A stretch of DNA of 5,787 nt, taken from contig DBOL01000066.1 of assembly GCA_002299555.1 (NCBI GenBank), positions 1 to 5,787 on the forward strand. Direction: 5' to 3'. This DNA is from Candidatus Aminicenantes bacterium UBA647 (GTDB taxonomy: Bacteria > Acidobacteriota > Aminicenantia > UBA2199). Position 1 is the stretch's first letter. The number at the start of each line of letters is the position of its first letter. Shown piece by piece: positions 1 to 5,109 of the stretch. Made by a program: the position numbers and the translations under genes. The notes under the pieces are model-generated. The model was not told the origin of the DNA and made no database searches. It saw only the letters and a program-made list of their open reading frames with translations.

Positions 1-15
1 TTTTTATTCTGATTT

Positions 16-154
16 TTAAAATTTTTCAGATTTATCTGTCTGATCTTTTGAGAGTTTTTTAAATTCTTTCTCAGTGTTTCCTCTCCAATTCATCCTTCTG
101 AAAAAGATATCTATACTTGCTGATCTTAATATCTTTTCTCATTCCTGCTCCTCC
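16..154 (-). pseudogene. Possible decayed minus-strand gene end
   Basis: Reading leftwards, GGAGG (154-150) stands 7 bases before an ATG at 142-140, the same kind of start site used by the genes of this window. That frame gives only 23 codons (142-71, starting MRKDIKISKYRY) before TGA. In the +1 frame the sequence stays open from 138 to a TAA at 18-16 and reads like real protein, including IDIFFRRMNWRGNTEKEFKK and a charged tail. A single frameshift near 139-129 would join the two into a protein of about 42 residues. It could be a frameshifted small gene, the remnant of a larger one, or chance in AT-rich DNA. I do not recognise a family. Confidence 0.2.
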
Positions 155-169
155 AAATTTATTGTCATG

Positions 170-181
170 ATGTAATTACAT
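170..181. promoter_or_regulatory. Perfect 12-base palindrome
   Basis: ATGTAATTACAT is its own reverse complement. It lies in the AT-rich leader about 190 bases before the barrel gene. It could be a binding site for a dimeric regulator, but perfect short palindromes do arise by chance in AT-rich DNA and no second copy was seen. Confidence 0.2.
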
Positions 182-323
182 ATTTTCCCTTCTTAGACCT
201 TTATTTTCAATAAAGTGAAAAAAATAACTATTTAACTCCAGTAATGGACTAAGTACAAAAAAATAAAAAATATATTAATTATTATTGTTTATATATATCA
301 AACAGAGTAAAATTTTTTTAAGT

Positions 324-336
324 TATTTATTAAACA
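324..336 (+). promoter_or_regulatory. Candidate promoter element for the barrel gene
   Basis: TATTTATTAAACA contains a -10-like TTTATT followed by AAACA. The same ATTAAACA string stands before the other two plus-strand exported-protein genes (3760-3767 and 5080-5087). The distance from the element to the start codon at 370 is about 41 bases. No good -35 hexamer is visible at 16-18 bases upstream, so this rests mainly on the shared element. Confidence 0.35.
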
Positions 337-343
337 GATCAAA

Positions 344-357
344 CTTGAAATTTCAAG
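344..357. promoter_or_regulatory. Perfect 14-base palindrome just before the RBS
   Basis: CTTGAAATTTCAAG is perfectly self-complementary and ends three bases before the GGAGGAG ribosome binding site of the barrel gene. As DNA it looks like the operator of a dimeric repressor placed between promoter and gene. As RNA it could form only a 5-bp stem with an AATT loop, which might modestly affect ribosome access. No other copy was seen in the window. Confidence 0.35.
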
Positions 358-369
358 ATGGAGGAGTTA

Positions 370-936
370 ATGAAGAATCGTGGAATTATCCTGTTAAGTT
401 TAGTGCTGATGTTCACAATTGTATTGAATGCAGGAGAGAGTGAAAAAAAGCTGTTCTTTGAAATTCAGGGTGCAGTTATGCTTCCTTCAGATGGTGATTT
501 TAAAGATATTTACGACTCCTCAGTTATCTATCCAAGAGTTAAAGCCGCATACAAGTTTGGTGAACATTTTTATGGATTTTTTGGTTGTGGACTTTTCAAT
601 ATTACCGGAGAAACACTTGTGTTGGAAGAAGAGAGCAAGTCTAAGCAGAAGATCTGTCTGATTGCTGCAGGTTACGAGGGAGATCTTTCGGATAAGCTTC
701 AGTTCAGGGTGGAAGCAGGCGGAGCAAACTTTGACTATCAAGAAGAAGCTTTCGGTGAGATTGTTGAAAATACAAAATTTGGAATATACCTTGGAAGCAG
801 CATTGTCTATAATTTCTCTGACACATTTTTTGCAACCTTTAATCTGGGCTATATGGGAGCATCAGACAAAATTAATGATGTAAATATAAAACTCGGTGGG
901 ATTCATACCGGTTTTGGAATCGGTTTCAGGATCTGA
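370..936 (+). CDS. Exported outer-membrane beta-barrel protein
   Basis: The product is a 188-residue exported protein that most likely forms a small outer-membrane beta-barrel. A lysine-arginine N-terminus and hydrophobic core (about residues 5-18) form a signal peptide, with likely cleavage after VLNA (residue 21). The mature part has about eight amphipathic strands in pairs with polar turns (roughly 27-38, 54-63, 66-78, 95-104, 109-121, 136-149, 152-163 and 173-188), ending in alternating GFGIGFRI. There is no lipobox. I chose ATG 370 over the in-frame ATG 358 because GGAGGAG (360-366) then sits at proper distance; ATG 358 overlaps that site and has no site of its own. Family and ligand are unknown; OmpA-N-terminus-like or OmpW-like barrels are the nearest shapes. 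The flavodoxin gene follows 83 bases later. Confidence 0.7.
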   Translation: MKNRGIILLSLVLMFTIVLNAGESEKKLFFEIQGAVMLPSDGDFKDIYDSSVIYPRVKAAYKFGEHFYGFFGCGLFNITGETLVLEEESKSKQKICLIAAGYEGDLSDKLQFRVEAGGANFDYQEEAFGEIVENTKFGIYLGSSIVYNFSDTFFATFNLGYMGASDKINDVNIKLGGIHTGFGIGFRI

Positions 937-961
937 TCTTTTAGTACCTTTGAAAAGTTAG

Positions 962-982
962 TATTCTGATCATTTCAGAATA
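962..982. promoter_or_regulatory. Inverted repeat between barrel and flavodoxin genes
   Basis: TATTCTGA (962-969) and TCAGAATA (975-982) are perfect 8-bp arms around the 5-base loop TCATT. The repeat starts 26 bases after the barrel stop codon. It is AT-rich and is followed by TATAAATAAG and not by a run of T, so it is a poor intrinsic terminator. Since TATAAA (983-988) could be the -10 box of the flavodoxin gene, the repeat may instead be an operator, or a hairpin protecting the upstream mRNA end. Confidence 0.35.
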
Positions 983-1019
983 TATAAATAAGTTGTATTG
1001 GCTTTAAGATGGAGGGAAG

Positions 1020-1508
1020 GTGAAAAGGAAGCTTATTCTGTACCGTTCCAAGTATGGTTCTACAAAAGAATACATAAAAGAATTAGCCGACAGGATCGAG
1101 GGCGATTGTGTCATATCTGATGTGAAAAAATTCTCGGGAAATTTAAAGGATTATAGTATTATAATTCTAGGCAGTTGTACATACATGGGAAGGATAATGA
1201 TAGTGGATTTCATTAGGGAAAATAAGAAAATACTGAAAAGCAGGAAAGTATATCTGTTTTCTGTTGGGCTTATTCCTGAGGATAGTGAAGCGAGTAGACA
1301 ATCCTTTGAACTTATTCCTGAAGAAGTTCGGAGGAATCTGCTAGGTTACAGAAAGCTTCCGGGAAGGATCAGTGTAGCAAAACTTAATTTTTTTGAGCGT
1401 ATGATATTAAAGATGACAAAAGCAAAATTGGAGGATCTGGTTAATTATTCCCATGTAGGACTTATTATTGACGATCTAAAAGAATCCGGAATACTAAAAG
1501 GTGCATGA
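1020..1508 (+). CDS. Flavodoxin-domain protein, HemG-like
   Basis: The product is a 162-residue cytoplasmic flavoprotein of the flavodoxin family, closest in layout to HemG (menaquinone-dependent protoporphyrinogen oxidase). Residues 4-16 give the first beta strand and the FMN phosphate loop (LILYRSKYGSTKEY), and GSCTYMGR (51-58) and LFSVGL (79-84) match the later FMN-contacting loops. FFERMILKM (124-132) corresponds to the HemG segment near its C-terminus. It is somewhat shorter than E. coli HemG (181 residues). Many anaerobes carry similar proteins with no link to heme, and no heme gene is nearby, so the redox partner is unknown. The start is GTG 1020, set by GGAGG (1011-1015) four bases upstream. 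The end lies two bases from the stop of the opposing SPFH-like gene. Confidence 0.75.
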   Translation: MKRKLILYRSKYGSTKEYIKELADRIEGDCVISDVKKFSGNLKDYSIIILGSCTYMGRIMIVDFIRENKKILKSRKVYLFSVGLIPEDSEASRQSFELIPEEVRRNLLGYRKLPGRISVAKLNFFERMILKMTKAKLEDLVNYSHVGLIIDDLKESGILKGA

Positions 1509-1510
1509 AT

Positions 1511-2539
1511 CTATTTTTTTTCTTTGATTTTCGTTTTCCTCTCTTTCAATTTAATCAGCATCTTCTTTGCGCTTTTTAATGAGGTTATGATCAATTCTCT
1601 CTGATCTTTTGATAATCTTTTCTCATGCTTGATCCTGCTTTCAATAAGTATTTCAAGATCATTAATGAAAGGTATCTCATCGAGTTTTAATAGTTGGATC
1701 TTTTGTAATTCTTTTGCAATCTTCTCTTTCTCGAGCTCAAGTTTTATTACAATATCTTCTCTATTGAAATTTTCAAGTTTAAATTTTTTAAATTTAATTT
1801 TGTAATTAGAAAATTCATTAACTTTCCTCAGGAATTTCCCATCCTTATTTTTCCTGATCTCTCCCTTGTCCACTATGTATAAACCACCCAGTAATTGATC
1901 ATTTACAAATTCTGCGAGTTTTTTCTCCTTTACTTCAGCACATTCTTCTGAACTCAGAAGCATTGCACCTATCTTTATTGCCTCATTGATAAGAGGTTTT
2001 GCACCTTCGTGGATAAGTTTATCCTGACTGCCAAATTTTTTATGTATCGCAATTATTTTTTTCGGGTCTTCCGGCAGTTGCAGGTCGAATTTATAATCGG
2101 TTTTTGCAATGCCCGAATCACTGAACTTCATATCCACCGGCTCAGGAGAGTCGGTGGTCTCCGTAGAGCTTATTTCTTTTATCCGGTCGTAAACCGTACT
2201 CTTTTTCTTTCCCAGAGAAAGATAAGGTTTCGGAGTAGATATGACCTCCCCGTTATCCAGGACAGTGATCTTTCCCGGTTCGTTCCATTCTGTAATATCA
2301 GCAAGAATTCCTATAGAAAGAGATACGAAAAAGAGGATGGAGATCATTGTGGCTCCAGGACTGCTCCTGTCAGTAATTACTCTCTCATCATCCGTTTTTC
2401 TTTTTTTTGTTATTGCCCGGATGGTAAGAAAGATAAGAATGGCCATCGTTATTAACGCAAAACCATAGCACCCTTTTTTGAAGGACGGGCTCTGAACTAT
2501 GGGCATCAGGTTAATAGCTATAATAGTCAAAAAATCCAT
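1511..2539 (-). CDS. Divergent SPFH/band-7-like membrane protein
   Basis: This 342-residue protein has a hydrophobic N-terminus (1-15), two clear membrane segments (about 26-43 and 63-82) and then a soluble domain resembling SPFH/band-7 proteins. Supporting features are the strand-rich stretch after the membrane (90-122), FSDSGIAKTDYKFDLQLP (139-156), an IHKKFGSQDKL helix (165-175), KPLINEAI (181-188), SSEECAEVKEKKLAEFVNDQ (196-215) with GGLYIV after it, and NYKIKFKKFKLENFN (245-259). The end (260-342) is a lysine- and glutamate-rich, probably coiled helix. SPFH proteins oligomerise on membranes and organise microdomains or protease complexes. Overall similarity is weak and was judged by eye, so an annotation pipeline may leave it hypothetical. 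Start ATG 2539 follows AAGGAGG with 6-base spacing. It lies 143 bases downstream of the slipin gene and may share its transcript. Confidence 0.6.
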   Translation of the reverse strand: MDFLTIIAINLMPIVQSPSFKKGCYGFALITMAILIFLTIRAITKKRKTDDERVITDRSSPGATMISILFFVSLSIGILADITEWNEPGKITVLDNGEVISTPKPYLSLGKKKSTVYDRIKEISSTETTDSPEPVDMKFSDSGIAKTDYKFDLQLPEDPKKIIAIHKKFGSQDKLIHEGAKPLINEAIKIGAMLLSSEECAEVKEKKLAEFVNDQLLGGLYIVDKGEIRKNKDGKFLRKVNEFSNYKIKFKKFKLENFNREDIVIKLELEKEKIAKELQKIQLLKLDEIPFINDLEILIESRIKHEKRLSKDQRELIITSLKSAKKMLIKLKERKTKIKEKK

Positions 2540-2581
2540 TTTGATCCTCCTTAAGTATAAAGCATTTTCTCACTCTCAAAT

Positions 2582-2600
2582 AGTAACAGACTCTGATACT
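2582..2600. repeat. Imperfect inverted repeat between the SPFH genes
   Basis: AGTAACAG (2582-2589) and CTGATACT (2593-2600) pair at 7 of 8 positions around a 3-base centre. It lies about 45 bases upstream of the SPFH-like start codon on the minus strand. It could be an operator for an internal promoter or a small mRNA hairpin; no convincing promoter hexamers were found around it. Confidence 0.2.
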
Positions 2601-2606
2601 TAGACG

Positions 2607-2639
2607 TTCAATTTAATAAAAAGGTTTCCACAAATTGAA
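2607..2639. repeat. Inverted repeat in the slipin-SPFH gap
   Basis: TTCAATTT (2607-2614) and AAATTGAA (2632-2639) are perfect 8-bp arms separated by 17 bases, within which GGTTTCC (2623-2629) can pair weakly with itself. It lies about 45 bases beyond the slipin stop. There is no GC-rich stem or T run, so it is not a standard terminator. It may form an mRNA hairpin that separates expression of the two genes. Confidence 0.2.
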
Positions 2640-2682
2640 AACAAGCAACAGAAGATACTATTTAGATATCAACTTATCACTT

Positions 2683-3633
2683 TTACAGATTTTCCCCTGT
2701 TGGAACAGATGCCCGGGTTCCTGCAGCTGCCGAAGCAATATTTTCTCCGGCAAAGCTGTCCATGGGATAGATAATGATTGTCGAACTCTCCTCTTTCGAA
2801 ATTTCCAATAGAGCCTGGATTTGTCTTAACTCCATAGCTCCCTTTTGTGTGGTGAGTTTCCGGGTTGCTTCTGCCAATTGAGTTGCAACTACTATTTCTG
2901 CTTCAGCCTGAATCTGTTTTGCCTGTGAACTTCTCTCTGCTCTCGCTATAACTGCAAGTTCTTCAATAAGTGAATCTGGGGCGGCGATATCGGTGATCCT
3001 GACGGCTCTTACATTTACTCCGAAATCCTTTGCATCTGCATCTATAGCAGTTTTAACGCTGATAGCAATGCTCTCCGTATCACTTAACAGAGGCCTGAGA
3101 TCATTTTTCCCGATTGCACTTTTTAACGCCTCCATTGAAGCCCATTCAGTAGTTTTCCAATAATCTCTGACTGCTATTGCAGCTTTTTCCGGATTTTCTA
3201 TCTCGAGTTCCACTGCCGCGATAACATCGATCGGGACATTATCTTTGGTCAGTGTTCGTGTTGCTTTCACTTCATAAGTGGTTATTCTTATATCCATTAT
3301 TCTGGCTACTGAATAAATAAAGGGTGGAATAATGAAAAATCCAGGCCCCCGTGTTCCGACAGATTTTCCCAGTCTCAGGAGTACCAGCCGTTCCCACTCG
3401 GGAAGAATCTGGAACATCTTTGCAATTGTGTTTGAGAACCAGAGTATAAAAAGTGTAAGAACAATACCTAGTCCTATCTGTCCCGGATCCGGTGGATTGT
3501 TCAAAGCCGCTTCTAAATTACCGGCAGCTCCTCTGAATATCGGCCATACTATTAAATACAACATCGGGATCGCGATTCCCCATCTTACAACATTTCTTAT
3601 AAATGACTGTACCGGATTTCTTCTGAATTTCAT
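2683..3633 (-). CDS. Slipin/stomatin-family SPFH membrane protein
   Basis: This 316-residue protein belongs to the stomatin/slipin branch of the SPFH (band-7) superfamily, which forms membrane-bound oligomers and organises membrane microdomains. Two membrane segments (about 16-34 and 52-73) precede the SPFH domain (about 77-230), with ILPEWERLVLLRLGK (76-90), RGPGFFIIPPF (95-105), TLTKDNVPIDVIAAVELEIE (127-146) and DFGVNVRAVRITDI (203-216). An Ala/Glu-rich helix follows (AERSSQAKQIQAEAEIVVAT, 232-251), then KGAMELRQIQALLEISKEES (264-283) and STIIIYPMD (284-292), all typical of slipins. The N-terminus is longer than usual because it has two membrane segments instead of one. GGAGG (3643-3639) sits 5 bases before ATG 3633, and a good promoter lies just upstream. 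The usual NfeD partner gene is absent; the next gene downstream is the divergent SPFH-like gene. Confidence 0.9.
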   Translation of the reverse strand: MKFRRNPVQSFIRNVVRWGIAIPMLYLIVWPIFRGAAGNLEAALNNPPDPGQIGLGIVLTLFILWFSNTIAKMFQILPEWERLVLLRLGKSVGTRGPGFFIIPPFIYSVARIMDIRITTYEVKATRTLTKDNVPIDVIAAVELEIENPEKAAIAVRDYWKTTEWASMEALKSAIGKNDLRPLLSDTESIAISVKTAIDADAKDFGVNVRAVRITDIAAPDSLIEELAVIARAERSSQAKQIQAEAEIVVATQLAEATRKLTTQKGAMELRQIQALLEISKEESSTIIIYPMDSFAGENIASAAAGTRASVPTGENL

Positions 3634-3661
3634 TTAAACCTCCAAAACTTTATTTCATCCT

Positions 3662-3690
3662 ATTTTAAGGGTATAAAAATAATATTTCAA
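3662..3690 (-). promoter_or_regulatory. Sigma70-type promoter of the slipin gene
   Basis: On the minus strand TTGAAA (3690-3685) and TAAAAT (3667-3662) are separated by exactly 17 bases; each differs from the TTGACA/TATAAT consensus at one position. Transcription would start near 3655, giving a leader of about 22 bases before ATG 3633, just enough to carry the GGAGG site. The position and spacing make this the best-supported promoter in the window. Confidence 0.65.
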
Positions 3691-3733
3691 ATAAAAAATT
3701 CCAGTTTCCATAACGGGATAGATCTCTTGTTGG

Positions 3734-3767
3734 TTTACTTTTATTTTTAAATCGTTATAATTAAACA
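3734..3767 (+). promoter_or_regulatory. Promoter of the DUF4412-like gene
   Basis: TATAAT (3756-3761) is a perfect -10 box, and TTTACT (3734-3739), 16 bases upstream, matches the -35 consensus at four of six positions. It is followed by TAAACA, making the ATTAAACA element (3760-3767) shared with the genes at 370 and 5110. Transcription would start near 3768, about 46 bases before ATG 3814. The slipin promoter lies back to back with it, so one short region drives both directions. Confidence 0.55.
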
Positions 3768-3813
3768 ACATTAGTTATATATGATTTTTTTTAAAGGAAA
3801 TTCAGGAGGAAAG

Positions 3814-4794
3814 ATGAAAAAAACATTATATTTAGTTTTAATTCTATTTGTTTTCACAATAGGGATTCACTCAGATGTTATCAAAAAATCTAAATCAGAA
3901 GTTACATTTGCAAAATATGGAACATTCAAAACCGAAAGGACCGAAACCGTCAGTGCATTGATGAAGAAGACGGATTCAAATGATAATTTCAAAGGTAAAG
4001 GTTTCCTCAGTAAACTTGCTGCCAAAGTTTTTTTTAAGAGTGGAGAGTTTTCGAGCGTTATTAATCTGAAAGAATCAAAGATAGCTACAATAAGTCATAA
4101 AAAGAAAAAAGTAATTGTAAAAAATATTGTAAATATTATGGGCGGTGATATAGGTGAGAGTGAAGAGGGCGATGCGGAAGAGAGTGATGAGGAAGAATCG
4201 GATATCACAATCACAAAAAATGAGTTTAAAGTTGTTGTGACAGGTAATAAGAAAGTTATAAACGGGTTCCCTACTAAAGAATATTCGATCTCATGGATAG
4301 TAGAGTGGGAGAGCAACAATGATGAATCGAAAGGTTCCAGCAAACTTATTTCAAATGTCCGGGCCACATCGGTCACGGGGAAAATAAGTTCATCTCAGAA
4401 GATCGAATCTCTGTTTTTCAGAAACTATATGAAAAAACTCGGACTTGACACGGATATGAAAAGGGATGACGTGCTGGGAGGATCCTGGTTGAGGATATTT
4501 ACAAGCCTGAGCAGATCTTCAAGTGCCCAAAGCTCTGAGAATGCTAAAAAATTCAGAAAAGAGATCAGTAAGATCAAGGGGTATCCGATAGTAATAGACG
4601 GAGAATATTATGTTTCAACAACCGGTGTAAAAAAGAAGAAAGGGCTGAGAGGACTTCTTAAAAAGAAAAAGAAGGCCGGGGCCGATGATATTCCGAAATT
4701 CACTTTCTATACTGAAGTGATCGAACTTTCAGTAGTTAAATCTGATCCCGGGAATTATTCCTATCCCGAAGGATATAAAGTTAAGGAAAAATAA
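3814..4794 (+). CDS. Secreted DUF4412-like protein
   Basis: The product is a 326-residue exported protein with a signal peptide (KK, then a hydrophobic core at 5-18, likely cut after HS at 20). Its layout resembles DUF4412-like periplasmic proteins of Aminicenantes-type bacteria: a KSKSEVTF opening (25-32), an INLKESKIATISHKKKKVIV strand pair (83-102), NKKVINGFPTKEYSI (145-159), a KIKGYPIVIDGEYY segment (253-266), and an ending with EVIELSVVK and PEGYKVKEK (301-309, 318-326). This resemblance is from memory; the function of the family is unknown and may involve binding lipid or another ligand. Two features are odd: an acidic insert (115-130, E/D/S only apart from G and A) and a lysine-rich insert (273-287). 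I preferred ATG 3814 to the in-frame ATG 3781 because AGGAGGA (3804-3810) precedes it. Its stop touches that of the small opposing gene. Confidence 0.6.
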   Translation: MKKTLYLVLILFVFTIGIHSDVIKKSKSEVTFAKYGTFKTERTETVSALMKKTDSNDNFKGKGFLSKLAAKVFFKSGEFSSVINLKESKIATISHKKKKVIVKNIVNIMGGDIGESEEGDAEESDEEESDITITKNEFKVVVTGNKKVINGFPTKEYSISWIVEWESNNDESKGSSKLISNVRATSVTGKISSSQKIESLFFRNYMKKLGLDTDMKRDDVLGGSWLRIFTSLSRSSSAQSSENAKKFRKEISKIKGYPIVIDGEYYVSTTGVKKKKGLRGLLKKKKKAGADDIPKFTFYTEVIELSVVKSDPGNYSYPEGYKVKEK

Positions 4795-4974
4795 TCAGAG
4801 TCGCAAGAGATAGGAAATTTTAAAGAATATTCCTCTCTTCATCTCGAGGAATCTGTCAGTGGAGACATATTCTCTCTGATCCCATTCCAGTCTCTCAAAT
4901 ATAGACCCGTACCCGAGATTGAACATGAATAAATATACTATTACAGTCATTAAAATGTAAAACTTATCTTTCAT
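4795..4974 (-). CDS. Small exported or membrane protein, 59 residues
   Basis: This short reading frame encodes 59 residues and is easily missed because of its length. It starts at ATG 4974, preceded at 5-base spacing by GGAGG (4984-4980), the same arrangement as the real genes of the window. The product begins with MKDK and a hydrophobic stretch (about 5-22, FYILMTVIVYLFMFNLGY) that could be a signal peptide or a membrane anchor, followed by a polar tail (EWDQREYVSTDRFLEMKRG) and an FFKISYLLRL end. With positive residues before the hydrophobic part, the tail would face the periplasm. Its TGA stop (4797-4795) directly abuts the stop of the DUF4412-like gene. I recognise no family. It may be a genuine small protein, or the start of a gene truncated by past deletion. 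Confidence 0.5.
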   Translation of the reverse strand: MKDKFYILMTVIVYLFMFNLGYGSIFERLEWDQREYVSTDRFLEMKRGIFFKISYLLRL

Positions 4975-5060
4975 TCTTTCCTCCGGGAAATAATCTCTAT
5001 AATATTCCTGCGAAATAAAATCTTTGTTGTTCCCTCTAAGAATAAATTTAATTAAAAACT

Positions 5061-5087
5061 TTTTTATTTAAAAACGTATATTAAACA
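5061..5087 (+). promoter_or_regulatory. Candidate promoter of the beta-propeller gene
   Basis: TATATT (5077-5082) followed by AAACA fits a -10 box and carries the ATTAAACA element (5080-5087) shared with the genes at 370 and 3814. The sequence TTTATTT-A-rich-CGT just before it also resembles the same part of the 3814 gene promoter (3740-3755). No clear -35 box stands at 16-18 bases upstream. The leader would be about 22 bases long. Confidence 0.35.
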
Positions 5088-5109
5088 TAAAGAATAATTG
5101 AGGTGAGAA

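Larger units (their letters stand above)
1..357. other. AT-rich leader without an intact gene
   Basis: This stretch of more than 300 bases holds no convincing intact coding region on either strand. It is very AT-rich and contains a perfect 12-base palindrome (170-181), a 7-bp inverted repeat with a 3-base loop (199-205 with 209-215, CTTTATT/AATAAAG), a perfect 14-base palindrome (344-357) and an ATTAAACA element (329-336) that probably belongs to the promoter of the barrel gene at 370. On the minus strand there is a ribosome-binding-site-like GGAGG and a short broken reading frame, listed separately. The left part may be the 3' flank of a gene lying outside the window, but this cannot be decided here. 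Confidence 0.6.

Noticed and set aside
1268..1321. Repeated CTTATTCCTGA in the flavodoxin gene as a direct repeat
   Set aside because: Two copies of an 11-mer encode LIPE in different contexts; this is most simply chance within the coding sequence.
1511..1530. T run after the flavodoxin stop as an intrinsic terminator
   Set aside because: The run of T is present but no GC-rich stem precedes it, and the bases are coding sequence for the lysine-rich end of the SPFH-like gene.
2009..2455. Plus-strand open frame of 148 codons
   Set aside because: It lies antisense inside the SPFH-like gene, has no ribosome binding site of the local type and its product has no family-like pattern.
3332..3637. 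Plus-strand open frame of 101 codons
   Set aside because: It is antisense to the well-supported slipin gene and has no start signals.
4095..4376. Minus-strand open frame of 93 codons
   Set aside because: It is antisense to the DUF4412-like gene and its serine-rich, poly-hydrophobic product only mirrors the acidic codons on the other strand.
4829..4852. ATTCCTC/GAGGAAT inverted repeat with a 10-base loop as a terminator
   Set aside because: It has no following T run on either strand, a long loop, and it lies within the small minus-strand gene.
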